Below, piece by piece: positions 38,865-50,098 of a stretch of DNA of 54,781 bases. This DNA is from Fictibacillus enclensis. GTDB taxonomy: Bacteria; Bacillota; Bacilli; Bacillales; Fictibacillaceae. The notes under the pieces were generated by a model. It saw only the letters and a list, made by a program, of their open reading frames with translations. It made no database searches and was not told the DNA's origin. Position numbers and translations under genes: made by a program. The stretch covers positions 1-54,781 of the forward strand of contig NZ_KQ758625.1 in assembly GCF_001457035.1 (NCBI RefSeq). Direction: 5' to 3'. The stretch's first letter is position 1. Each line of letters begins with the position of its first letter.

Positions 38865-39114
38865 TAACCACCTGGGATTCTTCTAAGAAAGTAAGTTCAA
38901 CGGTTTCCGTTAATACGTCAGCGTAGCTGTAAGAAACACGTTCAAAAGCGTTGGTGTCCTGATCCAGTTTAATAATAAATACGGCAGGGTATGTTTCTTC
39001 CAAGGTACCAAGTCGTTCAATCGTTTTGCGACGACCTCCGTTAGCTCTCAGAGAAAGTCTTTTACCCACGTTAGACTCCAAAATTCGTCTAATGTCCACT
39101 ATTGTTTTACCCAT
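38854..39114 (-). CDS. veg: Veg family protein
   Basis: 86-aa conserved protein ([36 protein letters not shown]), forming a small beta barrel. B. subtilis Veg stimulates biofilm formation by acting against SinR, and its gene is very strongly transcribed. The promoter here is also near consensus. Confidence 0.95.
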   Translation of the reverse strand: MGKTIVDIRRILESNVGKRLSLRANGGRRKTIERLGTLEETYPAVFIIKLDQDTNAFERVSYSYADVLTETVELTFLEESQVVSGQ

Positions 39115-39138
39115 ATCGGCTCCACCTCACTTAGACAA

Positions 39139-39168
39139 ATTGTAACATAAATCGCTACTTTTTGTCAA
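39139..39168 (-). promoter_or_regulatory. veg promoter (strong SigA type)
   Basis: Minus strand TTTGACA (-35 core 39163-39168), 18-bp spacer, TACAAT (39139-39144), followed closely by the AAGTGAGGTGG ribosome-binding region. It resembles the B. subtilis veg promoter, a standard strong promoter, although I count one base more in the spacer. Confidence 0.9.
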
Positions 39169-39297
39169 ATTAAAACTAAAATTATAGCAATTTTGAAGTT
39201 CGAATGTCAATGAAAAATTATCCTTTTTTTCACTTTTATTATGTGGACAAATGTAAAAATTATGTATGAACACCAAAAAACTTTAAAAAAACACAAA

Positions 39298-39359
39298 AAA
39301 GCCTCCAGCGAGGAGCAGCATAAGTCAGGCCGCTCTTTGCAGGCTGGAAGCCTTTTTAT
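39298..39359 (-). terminator. Rho-independent terminator after yabG
   Basis: Minus strand AAAAAGGCTTCCAGC and GCTGGAGGCTTTTTT close a long loop of about 30 nt that itself contains GC-rich inverted sequence. The U-tract is strong. Upstream of veg, 39169-39297 is AT-rich without features. Confidence 0.8.
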
Positions 39360-40231
39360 TGCATATAGGTCTGTGATTTGATCGGCATGCCAGTCCTCAA
39401 GAAGCCTTTCGTTTCGACCCCGCCCAGACCTTCCCTTCCCGTAAGGGTGTTTCTCAGGACGTCCATCACATTCACATGATCCATAAACGACGTAAGACTG
39501 ATCTTTGAAACAATATAGACCGGGTCCAGAGCATGAATATTAATTCGTGCGGGTGAACTTGCAAAATTGCTGCCGGCTTTGATCAACGATTCAAAATGGG
39601 ACTGACAGGCACCGGCAAATATCATGAGATGGTCCAGTTGCGGGTATTTCCGGCGGATTTCCCTAACCGTCCGAACAAAGAACTTAGTATGGCGGTAGGC
39701 CTGCATATCCTCAATGGAGCCTTTGCTTTTCATATACGCATCATGTCCGGTAATGACAAGAATATCAGGACGGACCTCATCCACAAGGGCCGGAACTTTC
39801 TCCGGCATCTCCGTCTCTTTGATATGAATTCCGTACACCGGCACACCCAGCCGTTTATATAATTCCAGGCATTTGCTGAGGTAAAGAGGATCACCATCCA
39901 CATGCAGCACTCGTCCGGGCAGTTCAAAATAAGATTGATCATATTCGTAACCGTTCGTCGAGAGGTACTCCCTTTTTTGCCGGAGCAGATAATAATCCTG
40001 CCGGAACAGCTTGTAAGAAGACTCTTCCTTTGCCTGGCCCTCCTGACGCCTCTCATGCTGCTGCTGCTGCGACATGGTCACGAGATCAGCGACAGGAGCA
40101 TCGGCCAAGAGACGCATTTCCTCTCCTGCCAGGTCAGCTACTGTTTTATCTTCATTAAAACCTACGATGCGGAACAACAAATCACAATTATAAGATGTTC
40201 TGCCAACCACTGCACCAATCTCAAGTTTCAT
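39356..40231 (-). CDS. yabG: Sporulation-specific protease YabG
   Basis: 291-aa cysteine-type protease that processes spore coat proteins in B. subtilis (peptidase family U57). Visible blocks: LEIGAVVGRTSYNCDLLFRI at the N-terminus; GRVLHVDGDPLYLSKCLELYK; PDILVITGHDAYMKS; MIFAGACQSHFE, which includes the probable catalytic Cys; and SPARINIHALDPV. Start at 40231 with AGGGGGAG ahead. Confidence 0.93.
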   Translation of the reverse strand: MKLEIGAVVGRTSYNCDLLFRIVGFNEDKTVADLAGEEMRLLADAPVADLVTMSQQQQHERRQEGQAKEESSYKLFRQDYYLLRQKREYLSTNGYEYDQSYFELPGRVLHVDGDPLYLSKCLELYKRLGVPVYGIHIKETEMPEKVPALVDEVRPDILVITGHDAYMKSKGSIEDMQAYRHTKFFVRTVREIRRKYPQLDHLMIFAGACQSHFESLIKAGSNFASSPARINIHALDPVYIVSKISLTSFMDHVNVMDVLRNTLTGREGLGGVETKGFLRTGMPIKSQTYMQ

Positions 40232-40317
40232 CAAACTCCCCCTGTTTGGGAAAAAGTACAAATCCCAGTTACCATATTCTTATTAAAGATATGTAACCGG
40301 GATTCGAAACATGAGTC

Positions 40318-41747
<1,430 letters not shown>

Positions 41748-41810
41748 AATTTCCTCCCAGATGATGCAAAAAACTACTTTCTAGTATACCCTTACTTTCC
41801 TTTTAGGAAA

Positions 41811-41879
41811 ATAAAAAGCAGAGGATTGCCGCCCGTGCCCGCCGATCCGGGTTGGACGCCTCTCCCCTGCTTCCTTTTG
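41811..41879 (-). terminator. Rho-independent terminator after yabE
   Basis: Minus strand AAGCAGGGGA pairs with TCCTCTGCTT (one G-U), enclosing a GC-rich loop of about 40 nt with its own inverted bases, and is followed by TTTATTTT. Confidence 0.75.
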
Positions 41880-41887
41880 TTTATTAT

Positions 41888-43120
41888 CTATTTAATAACT
41901 TTTACTTTTACTGATTTTCTTCCCCATTGTTCGGCTTGAGACTGAGAGGAGAAGAATACATCGATTCGGTTTCCGTTGATTGCTCCGCCTGTATCAGCGG
42001 CAACCGCGTAACCATAACCTTCTACATATACTTTACTGCCAAGCGGAATCACGCTCGGGTCGACCGCAATTACTTTCGCATTCGGGTTCGCATGCAGGTT
42101 CACGCCTGTTGCGGTCTTACCGGTGCACCCTGCACAGTTTGCTGTATATGCTGTGCTTGTTACATACAGCTCCTTATCTCCAGAGGAAGATGGGCTGCTT
42201 TTTCCGCGGGATACAACAACCGGTTTTGCTTTCGGCTTCGGTTGTGGTTTTGGTGCGATCTTTGTTCCCACAGCGATCACTTTGTCTTTGCTATCTTTCA
42301 GGGTTTTTTTGCTTTTTAGTTTGCGGGATACTTCCTTCCCGTTTTCAAGTACGACCTCATACTTTTTGGAAAGCCGGCCCTTTGAGCCCTCTTTCACTAC
42401 TTTTTCCTTGCCCTTTGCCAACTTTCCGTCTTGGTGTTTAACTGTGGCAAACGGTGTATCTTCCTCCACTACATCGGTGACCTTTTTCACCCGGGTTACA
42501 TTAATCTTCAATCCGTCTTTAAGTTTGGTCTTTTTCGCAGGTTTCACGCGATCAAGATCTCCCAATTTTACTTTATCTTGCTTTAAAAGGTCAGCGACCG
42601 TAGTCGAGGTGGTCCAAACTTGTTTTTTCTTGCCTCCCACAACAAGGTCCACAGAGACAGCTTGCTGCAGGTTGATTTCCTGCTTGTCTTCAATTGGTGT
42701 ATTTAATGCAGGTTGTAATTTATCGTGCTGGTTTACGCTGATTTCTCGTTCACCAAAAAATTCTTTTACTGTATCGGCTGTTGACCACACGGACTGCTTT
42801 TCCCCGTCAACTGTAAAGTTCACCCGGTGTGCAGGCGTGTATTCAATCTGCATGCCGTCTTTGAGCGGCTCATTTAATCCTGGCGTGACCGCATCATGGC
42901 GGTTTAGTTTAATTCCATAATCAGAAAGTGCATCCCTAACATTTTCAGCGTGCGAACTAAACGATTTCTTCTTTCCGTCAACCATGATGGAAACATCTGT
43001 TTTCGAAGTTTCATAGCTTACGAAACCTGTTGTCACAGCCAGAACGATGATAGCGGCAGCAGCCAATACGAGCTTTTTCGTCAAAAATTCATAAAAAAGC
43101 TTTCCTTTGCTCCTGTTCAT
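41888..43120 (-). CDS. yabE: Cell-wall protein YabE (DUF348/G5/3D domains, Rpf-like)
   Basis: 410 aa. One N-terminal membrane anchor or signal (about 16-36). Three ubiquitin-like DUF348 repeats follow (about 40-80, 97-140, 152-190), each around a GKKKxVWST-like or VDGKKKSFSSHAENVRDAL core. Then come a G5 domain (about 205-285) and a C-terminal 3D domain (about 315-410, YVTSTAYTANCAGCTGKTATG and DTGGAINGNRIDVFF). The 3D fold and its Asp residues resemble lytic transglycosylases; the family is Sps-type, similar to resuscitation-promoting factors. Confidence 0.95.
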   Translation of the reverse strand: MNRSKGKLFYEFLTKKLVLAAAAIIVLAVTTGFVSYETSKTDVSIMVDGKKKSFSSHAENVRDALSDYGIKLNRHDAVTPGLNEPLKDGMQIEYTPAHRVNFTVDGEKQSVWSTADTVKEFFGEREISVNQHDKLQPALNTPIEDKQEINLQQAVSVDLVVGGKKKQVWTTSTTVADLLKQDKVKLGDLDRVKPAKKTKLKDGLKINVTRVKKVTDVVEEDTPFATVKHQDGKLAKGKEKVVKEGSKGRLSKKYEVVLENGKEVSRKLKSKKTLKDSKDKVIAVGTKIAPKPQPKPKAKPVVVSRGKSSPSSSGDKELYVTSTAYTANCAGCTGKTATGVNLHANPNAKVIAVDPSVIPLGSKVYVEGYGYAVAADTGGAINGNRIDVFFSSQSQAEQWGRKSVKVKVIK

Positions 43121-43149
43121 GTCACCTTTTCCCCCTTCACAAAGATTGA

Positions 43150-43178
43150 AGTATAATCGCAGATTTTTTCGTTGTCAA
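43150..43178 (-). promoter_or_regulatory. yabE promoter (SigA-like)
   Basis: Minus strand TTGACA (43173-43178), 17-bp spacer, TATACT (43150-43155), about 30 bp before the yabE start codon. In B. subtilis yabE is also under antisense control from SigX/SigM promoters; I saw no antisense promoter here. Confidence 0.75.
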
Positions 43179-43318
43179 ATCCCTCCTCATATTCAATTGA
43201 TTGGCAAATATCCACTAATCGATTGAATCAGGGCAGGAAGAGCGGGGAAACCTCCCTATCGTTTCCTTCACTCATCCCTTGCTATTGCTGGATTTTCAAC
43301 GTTGATGTGACCGAGCAC

Positions 43319-44086
43319 TCAGTCGCTGATCTGATACAGGCGCTTCGCATTTTCGGTCGTTTTTTTAACTAAATCTTCCAAAGGTATTTCTCTTAATTCT
43401 GCTATGGCCTCCGCCACATACTTTACATAGGATGGTTCGTTTCGTTTTCCCCTGAGCGGGTGAGGACTTAAGTAAGGGCAATCCGTTTCAATCAAAAGCC
43501 TGTCAATCGGAATCTCCTTGGCTACTTCCTTTGGCTTCTTCGCGTTTTTAAAGGTCACGGGACCGCCAAACGAAATATAAAAGTTCATATCCATGCATTC
43601 CTTTGCCACTTCAAGACTGCCACTGAAGCAATGCATGATTCCGCCGACTTCTTCGGCTCCTTCTTCTCTCAGAATATCAACCACGTCCTGTGTCGCCTCG
43701 CGGTTATGAATGATAATCGGTAGCTTCACTTTTTTCGCCAGTTGAATCTGCTGCCGGAACACGCGCTTCTGCACGTCCTTCGGTGATTTGTCCCAATGAT
43801 AGTCCAGCCCCATTTCGCCAATGGCTACGACCTTCGGATGGTCCGCAAGCTCTTCAATCCATTGCAGATCCTCCGGTGTCATATCCACTGCATCAACAGG
43901 GTGCCATCCTACAGCTGCATAGATAAAATCATATGTATCAGCCAATTTTAGAGCGCCTTTGATTGTCGGCTGATCGAACCCGACAACCACGATATGTGAA
44001 ATTCCTTCATCCAAAGCTCTTTGAATCACGTCTTCAAGATCTTCTTCAAACTGAATTGCATTTAAATGTGCGTGTGTATCAAACAT
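43319..44086 (-). CDS. tatD: TatD-family metal-dependent DNase
   Basis: 255-aa amidohydrolase-fold nuclease (yabD): metal ligands His5 and His7 in DTHAHLN, GEMGLDYH (about 92-99), PIIIHNREA, GIMHCFSG and the C-terminal LIETDCPYLSPHPLRGKRNEP. TatD proteins are 3'-5' exonucleases in repair and DNA degradation. It lies immediately downstream of metG, as in B. subtilis. Confidence 0.96.
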   Translation of the reverse strand: MFDTHAHLNAIQFEEDLEDVIQRALDEGISHIVVVGFDQPTIKGALKLADTYDFIYAAVGWHPVDAVDMTPEDLQWIEELADHPKVVAIGEMGLDYHWDKSPKDVQKRVFRQQIQLAKKVKLPIIIHNREATQDVVDILREEGAEEVGGIMHCFSGSLEVAKECMDMNFYISFGGPVTFKNAKKPKEVAKEIPIDRLLIETDCPYLSPHPLRGKRNEPSYVKYVAEAIAELREIPLEDLVKKTTENAKRLYQISD

Positions 44087-44250
44087 GAAGATAACCCTCC
44101 CATAACACTTTCACAGTTTATCATACCTTTGTCCTATAACACCAAGTCGTACGTATAACAATTGCATTACAGAATGATTACATACTGGAAATTCAGCGGT
44201 AAATATAGGGATTAATCTGCCCTATCCCTTCTTTTTCTTCGTTTTTATAC

Positions 44251-44277
44251 AAAAAAAGGAAGCCCTTTTAGGCTTCC
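44251..44277 (-). terminator. Rho-independent terminator after metG
   Basis: Minus strand GGAAGCC-TAAAAG-GGCTTCC then seven T, about 15 nt after the metG stop. Confidence 0.92.
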
Positions 44278-44291
44278 CATTCGACGCTGTT

Positions 44292-46277
<1,986 letters not shown>

Positions 46278-46286
46278 TTAATAAAC

Positions 46287-46471
46287 TATGAAAAAAGCCC
46301 CTGCAGAAGGAGGGACATGTTATTTACAGGAAAAGTGAGGATAAAGCGCACCTATTCGATTGGGTAAATAAGAAAAAGTGTAAAAAAATGTTTCTTCTGG
46401 GACATAAAATACAAAGCAGGTGCGAAATCACTTTATGTAAATATCTTCATTATGCTCTTTTCTTCACTCAA
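46287..46471 (-). promoter_or_regulatory. Structured metG leader RNA with terminator-like hairpin
   Basis: The minus-strand leader holds three nested complementary blocks: 46436-46443 with 46321-46328 (TATTTACA/TGTAAATA, 8 bp), 46428-46434 with 46332-46338 (AAAGTGA/TCACTTT, 7 bp) and 46418-46424 with 46347-46353 (CGCACCT/AGGTGCG, 7 bp). They enclose about 64 nt. Just downstream, 46291-46316 forms GTCCCT-8 nt-AGGGGC plus six U, like an intrinsic terminator before the ribosome-binding site. I searched for the T-box consensus AGGGTGG-N-ACCGCG and did not find it. The type of regulation is unknown. Confidence 0.6.
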
Positions 46472-46501
46472 AATATACCTAATACCACAAAGTGATGTCA
46501 A
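46472..46501 (-). promoter_or_regulatory. metG promoter (SigA type)
   Basis: Minus strand TTGACA (46496-46501), 18-bp spacer, TATATT (46472-46477). Transcription would start near 46465, about 210 nt before the metG start codon. Confidence 0.85.
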
Positions 46502-46556
46502 GGTAAACAGGATGAGCAGGGAAGAACAGGCTAAGAGGGTATTTTTTAAAAGTCAG

Positions 46557-46577
46557 TTTTGTCGAAAAATGACGAAT
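46557..46577 (+). promoter_or_regulatory. Tandem Spo0A boxes, distal pair
   Basis: Plus strand TTTTGTCGAA (box core 46560-46566) followed by TGACGAA (46570-46576), starts 10 bp apart. Both match TGNCGAA and repeat the arrangement of the Spo0A site in the B. subtilis abrB promoter. It lies about 60 bp upstream of the metG -35 and about 150 bp upstream of the abrB -35. Confidence 0.7.
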
Positions 46578-46723
46578 TTATCAAGCGTAATTTCCAGTAA
46601 TAATTTTGAAAATAAAACATAAAATTCTAAGCCTTTTTTTACCTTTTTTCTTCAACATTCTGATATGATTGAATCTATAGAAAACAAGGTAAATAGATAG
46701 AGAAATTTTTATTTACAAAATAG

Positions 46724-46752
46724 TTGACCTAATCTGGAAATATTGTTATGAT
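46724..46752 (+). promoter_or_regulatory. abrB promoter (SigA type)
   Basis: Plus strand TTGACC (46724-46729), 17-bp spacer, TATGAT (46747-46752), giving an mRNA leader of about 85 nt. Further upstream, TGATATGAT (46661-46669) could be an extended -10 promoter without a good -35; weak. Confidence 0.8.
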
Positions 46753-46765
46753 GAATCCGTAAGAT

Positions 46766-46785
46766 TTTGTCGAATTCTGACGATT
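46766..46785 (+). promoter_or_regulatory. Tandem Spo0A boxes just downstream of the abrB promoter
   Basis: Plus strand TTTTGTCGAA (core 46768-46774) and TGACGAT (46778-46784), again 10 bp apart, starting about 15 bp after the -10. In B. subtilis Spo0A~P represses abrB by binding boxes placed just downstream of the start point, so this pair is the functional equivalent. Confidence 0.8.
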
Positions 46786-46845
46786 ATATAAATATAGATA
46801 AAAATTAGGTTTAGATATTCTACTATTCGGGAGGAGATTACTAAA

Positions 46846-47130
46846 ATGAAATCTACAGGTATTGTTCGTAAAGTTGATGAGCTAGGACGTGTGGTAATTC
46901 CAATCGAATTACGCCGTACTCTTGGAATTGCTGAAAAAGACGCATTGGAAATTTATGTTGATGATGACCGCATCATCCTCAAAAAATATAAGCCAAACAT
47001 GACATGTGCTGTTACAGGTGAAGTTTCTGATGATAACTACTCACTAGCTGGCGGGAAAATCATTCTTAGCCCAGAAGGTGCAAAAGAAATCATGAACGAA
47101 CTTCAAAAACAACTTCAAACTTCAAAATAA
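46846..47130 (+). CDS. abrB: Transition-state regulator AbrB
   Basis: 94-aa global repressor of post-exponential genes. The swapped-hairpin DNA-binding domain occupies residues 1-50 (MKSTGIVRKVDELGRVVIPIELRRTLGI) and the C-terminal dimerisation region follows (NYSLAGGKIILSPEGAKEIMNEL). CGGGAGGAG precedes the ATG. It is the only gene on the plus strand here, divergent from metG and convergent with rsmI, exactly as in B. subtilis. Confidence 0.98.
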   Translation: MKSTGIVRKVDELGRVVIPIELRRTLGIAEKDALEIYVDDDRIILKKYKPNMTCAVTGEVSDDNYSLAGGKIILSPEGAKEIMNELQKQLQTSK

Positions 47131-47136
47131 TAAAAA

Positions 47137-47166
47137 ATGGCCTCCTGTCGATCAGGAGGCTTTTTT
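47137..47166. terminator. Bidirectional terminator between abrB and rsmI
   Basis: GCCTCCTG-TCGAT-CAGGAGGC is flanked by an A-run on one side and a T-run on the other, so it can end both converging transcripts. The rsmI stop codon lies at its edge. Confidence 0.92.
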
Positions 47167-48067
47167 ATATACCGTTATTTTGTTCTTGTTCGACGTGATA
47201 AGCCTGATAGACTTCTCTCTTGGATACGTTCCTGTCTGCGGCGGCCCGTTTGATCGCATCTTTGCTTTTTAGCTGTTCCTGTTCGATGTAATGCTCGACA
47301 TGCTCAACCATAGTGAGCGGTTCCCACCATTCGGTCTCCCCATTCTCTTCACCCGGTTCATTTTCCGAGCCTTCTACAATGAGGCAAAATTCCCCTCGGA
47401 TCTCTGTGTTTTTCGCCCATTCCAGAACTTCCGTCAAAGTACCTCTGATAAACTCTTCATATTTCTTCGTTAATTCTCTGGCCATCGAAAGCTGGCGATC
47501 TCCGAGCACTTCATGCAAAACTGAGAGCGTTTCTTTTAATCGATGAGGAGATTCATAAAAGATTATGGTAAACGGATAGAACTTCAACCGCTCCAGCTGT
47601 TCCCGCTTCTCTTTTTTTCCGCGTGGAAGAAATCCATAGAAGTAAAAGTCCTTTGTATCCAGCCCCGACGCAATCAAAGAGGACAGAGCCGCATTGGCTC
47701 CAGGCAAAGGAATCACAGGAATGTTCTCCTTTAAGGCGCTGACCACCAGCTCATAGCCTGGATCCGAAATGGCGGGCGTTCCCGCATCGGATACGATCGC
47801 GATGGTCTTCCCTTCCTTTAACCGGTCGATCATCTTCACGCCGCTTGCTTCTTTATTATGCTCATGATAGCTGAGAAGCGGTGTCTGTATCTCGAAATAA
47901 TTGCAAAGCTTTTTGGTCTGCCGTGTGTCTTCCGCCCCTATGTAATCGGCTTCCTTCAAAATCCGAATGGCACGGTATGTTATATCCTCCAGATTGCCGA
48001 TCGGTGTGGGAACCAGGTAGAGTACGCCTGTTTCATGTTGTTCCTGATAGCTCTTTTGCTGCCACAT
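47165..48067 (-). CDS. rsmI: 16S rRNA 2'-O-methyltransferase
   Basis: Methylates the 2'-O of C1402 in 16S rRNA. The 300-aa protein has the tetrapyrrole-methylase-like core: YLVPTPIGNLEDITYRAI (about 17-34), EDTRQT, SDAGTPAISDPG (about 94-105) and PLPGANA. AAGGAGGAA precedes the ATG. In B. subtilis the GIY-YIG gene yazA lies between yabB and yabC (rsmI); here only 20 bp separate them and no such gene exists. Confidence 0.96.
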   Translation of the reverse strand: MWQQKSYQEQHETGVLYLVPTPIGNLEDITYRAIRILKEADYIGAEDTRQTKKLCNYFEIQTPLLSYHEHNKEASGVKMIDRLKEGKTIAIVSDAGTPAISDPGYELVVSALKENIPVIPLPGANAALSSLIASGLDTKDFYFYGFLPRGKKEKREQLERLKFYPFTIIFYESPHRLKETLSVLHEVLGDRQLSMARELTKKYEEFIRGTLTEVLEWAKNTEIRGEFCLIVEGSENEPGEENGETEWWEPLTMVEHVEHYIEQEQLKSKDAIKRAAADRNVSKREVYQAYHVEQEQNNGI

Positions 48068-48087
48068 GACTCATTCCTCCTTCCTTC

Positions 48088-48831
48088 TTATTTTCCGTAA
48101 AAGACAGTTTTCAATTCTTCCGTGTACTGGCCGTCTTCTCCATAAACAGTAAGCGGCGAATGAATGTGAAGATCCGGACTGCCATCCTTCATGCCTTCAA
48201 TCAGCAGCATATTGGCTTCACTGCCTTTTTTCGGATGGATGAATTGCAGTCTCTTTGGCTCCAGCCGGTACGTCCTCATGGTGCTTAAAATATCCATTAA
48301 ACGCTGCGGCCGATGTACAAAGGTGACCTTCCCGCCCTGTTTCACGAGTTTACTGCTGACCGAGACGACATCTTCCAGCGTACAGTAAATTTCATGCCTG
48401 GCAACAGCTAGGTGTTCATTTTCATTATGGTCTTTTCGATTAGCTGATGGAAAATAGGGAGGATTGCATACGACGGCATCAAACCGGCCGTGGCCCAATT
48501 TTTCCGGGAGATTGACAATGTTGTCCGTCACCATGCTGACCTGATCCTCAAGGCCGTTCAGCACAATACTTCTTTTTGCCATATCGCTCAGCCGCTCCTG
48601 GATTTCCACGCCTGTAATTTGGGCTTTGGAACGCTGGGTTAAAAGCAGTGCCACGGCTCCATTCCCGCTGCAAAGGTCAATAATTCTTCCTTTTTGGATG
48701 GGAATATAGGCAAACCTGCTCAGCAATACAGCATCCAGGGAAAAAGAAAAAACGCTGGGGCTTTGAATAATTTTAAGGGACTCATCCACCAGATAATCCA
48801 GACGTTCGTCTCCTTGTAACCGGCTCTCCAT
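48088..48831 (-). CDS. trmNF: tRNA1(Val) adenine methyltransferase family protein (YabB)
   Basis: 247-aa class I SAM methyltransferase with an ICSGN-type SAM motif ([15 protein letters not shown], about 51-65) and the N6-adenine signature NPPYF (in [10 protein letters not shown], about 122-131). The family (TrmN6/YfiC) methylates A37 of tRNA-Val in enterobacteria. The substrate in Bacillus is inferred from family. It precedes rsmI in the same orientation. Confidence 0.92.
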   Translation of the reverse strand: MESRLQGDERLDYLVDESLKIIQSPSVFSFSLDAVLLSRFAYIPIQKGRIIDLCSGNGAVALLLTQRSKAQITGVEIQERLSDMAKRSIVLNGLEDQVSMVTDNIVNLPEKLGHGRFDAVVCNPPYFPSANRKDHNENEHLAVARHEIYCTLEDVVSVSSKLVKQGGKVTFVHRPQRLMDILSTMRTYRLEPKRLQFIHPKKGSEANMLLIEGMKDGSPDLHIHSPLTVYGEDGQYTEELKTVFYGK

Positions 48832-48868
48832 TTCATCACTCTTTTCGTAGTTTTACCCTTACAACAGA

Positions 48869-48898
48869 AAAGAGTCTTCCCCATTGGAAAGACTCTTA
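48869..48898 (-). terminator. Rho-independent terminator after yabA
   Basis: Minus strand AAGAGTCTT and AAGACTCTT around a 10-nt loop, then TTTCTG. It includes the yabA stop region and ends the tmk-yabA run. Confidence 0.8.
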
Positions 48899-49249
48899 TT
48901 TTTTATTAAGGAAGGAAAGACAGAACAGACAGTCGCCCTCTGTTCGTACACTTCCGTAATGCAGATTGCAAATATGAAATCCTTCTTGATACAGCCTGGC
49001 CAAGTTGTCATAGCCTTCCCCGATATCTGCCGATTCTTGTGACAGTGACCGCTTTTTAACAGAGGATTTGGATCCCTTTTTTTCCTGTGGTTTCAGAGCA
49101 CTTCGCAAATTGTAATTTTCCATTTGCAGGTTGTGATTCTGTTCCAATAAGGCGACAAGGTCTGCTTTTAAGTCTCCAATTTGCTCCGTTAAAGCTGCCA
49201 ATTGCTGCTCCATATGGGTCACCCGGGAAAAAATTTGATCTTTCTCCAC
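48896..49249 (-). CDS. yabA: Initiation control protein YabA
   Basis: 117-aa negative regulator of DNA replication that tethers DnaA to DnaN. The N-terminal half is a coiled coil (about 1-60, with [22 protein letters not shown]). A basic linker follows ([11 protein letters not shown]), and the C-terminal zinc-binding domain has His92, Cys94, Cys107 and Cys110. It follows ricT by 15 bp. Confidence 0.95.
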   Translation of the reverse strand: MEKDQIFSRVTHMEQQLAALTEQIGDLKADLVALLEQNHNLQMENYNLRSALKPQEKKGSKSSVKKRSLSQESADIGEGYDNLARLYQEGFHICNLHYGSVRTEGDCLFCLSFLNKK

Positions 49250-49264
49250 GTGCTTTCCACCTCA

Positions 49265-50092
49265 TTATTCTGTAGCTTGCGTAAATAATTCCTTTTCTTT
49301 CATGAGCTCATCAATTGTGTATTCTGTTACTTTTTCAAGTTCAGGCAGATCGACCTGCACAAGTTTCTCGAGCATATTCAATCCTACCACGCGACCTCTT
49401 CCGTCAGGAGTAGCAATATACTCTCCAACATCCGGAAGTTCTTTTTTGACTTCTTCATAGTAGTCGTTTTCATACTTCAAACAGCACATTAAACGGCCGC
49501 AAAGTCCGGAAATTTTCGCTGGGTTCAGCGAGAGATTCTGATCTTTGGCCATCTTGATTGAGACGGGTTCAAAGTCACCAAGAAAAGTTGAACAACAAAG
49601 CATTCTTCCGCATGGACCGATTCCGCCAAGCATTTTGGCTTCATCGCGAACACCGATTTGACGAAGTTCAATCCGTGTTCTGAAAATGGAAGCAAGATCT
49701 TTAACAAGTTCACGGAAATCGATGCGTCCATCCGCTGTGAAATAAAAAATAACTTTATTTCGGTCAAATGTATACTCAACATCCACCAATTTCATATCCA
49801 GCTTATGCTCGGTGATTTTCTCAGTGCAAAGATGAAAGGCTTGTTGGGCAGCTTTTTTGTTTTCTTCCACTGCAAGAGTATCTTTTTCGTTTGCATTTCT
49901 TACGACTCTTTTCAAAGGAAGTACAACATCATTCTCCCCAACTTGCTTCTTGTCTATAACGACTTTCCCGTACTCAATACCGCGTGCTGTTTCGACAATT
50001 ACGAATGAATCCTTTAAGATTTCAAGGTCGCCAGGATCGAAATAGTATATTTTTCCCGCTTTTTTAAAACGGACACCAACTACTTCATACAC
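49265..50092 (-). CDS. ricT: RicT (YaaT), PSP1-domain protein of the Y-complex
   Basis: 275-aa protein with a PSP1 C-terminal domain. The region about 150-220 is Cys-rich (GGIGPCGRMLCCSTF and GLCGRLMCC), used in B. subtilis to bind Fe-S clusters with RicA and RicF. The complex promotes RNase Y mRNA maturation and speeds up Spo0A phosphorylation. It sits between holB and yabA as in B. subtilis. Confidence 0.95.
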   Translation of the reverse strand: MYEVVGVRFKKAGKIYYFDPGDLEILKDSFVIVETARGIEYGKVVIDKKQVGENDVVLPLKRVVRNANEKDTLAVEENKKAAQQAFHLCTEKITEHKLDMKLVDVEYTFDRNKVIFYFTADGRIDFRELVKDLASIFRTRIELRQIGVRDEAKMLGGIGPCGRMLCCSTFLGDFEPVSIKMAKDQNLSLNPAKISGLCGRLMCCLKYENDYYEEVKKELPDVGEYIATPDGRGRVVGLNMLEKLVQVDLPELEKVTEYTIDELMKEKELFTQATE

Positions 50093-50098
50093 AGGCTT

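Noticed and set aside
42123-42920. 265-codon plus-strand open frame opposite yabE
   Set aside because: Antisense of a Lys/Thr/Val-rich coding sequence; no start signals and no known domain. An antisense RNA is known for B. subtilis yabE but no promoter was seen here.
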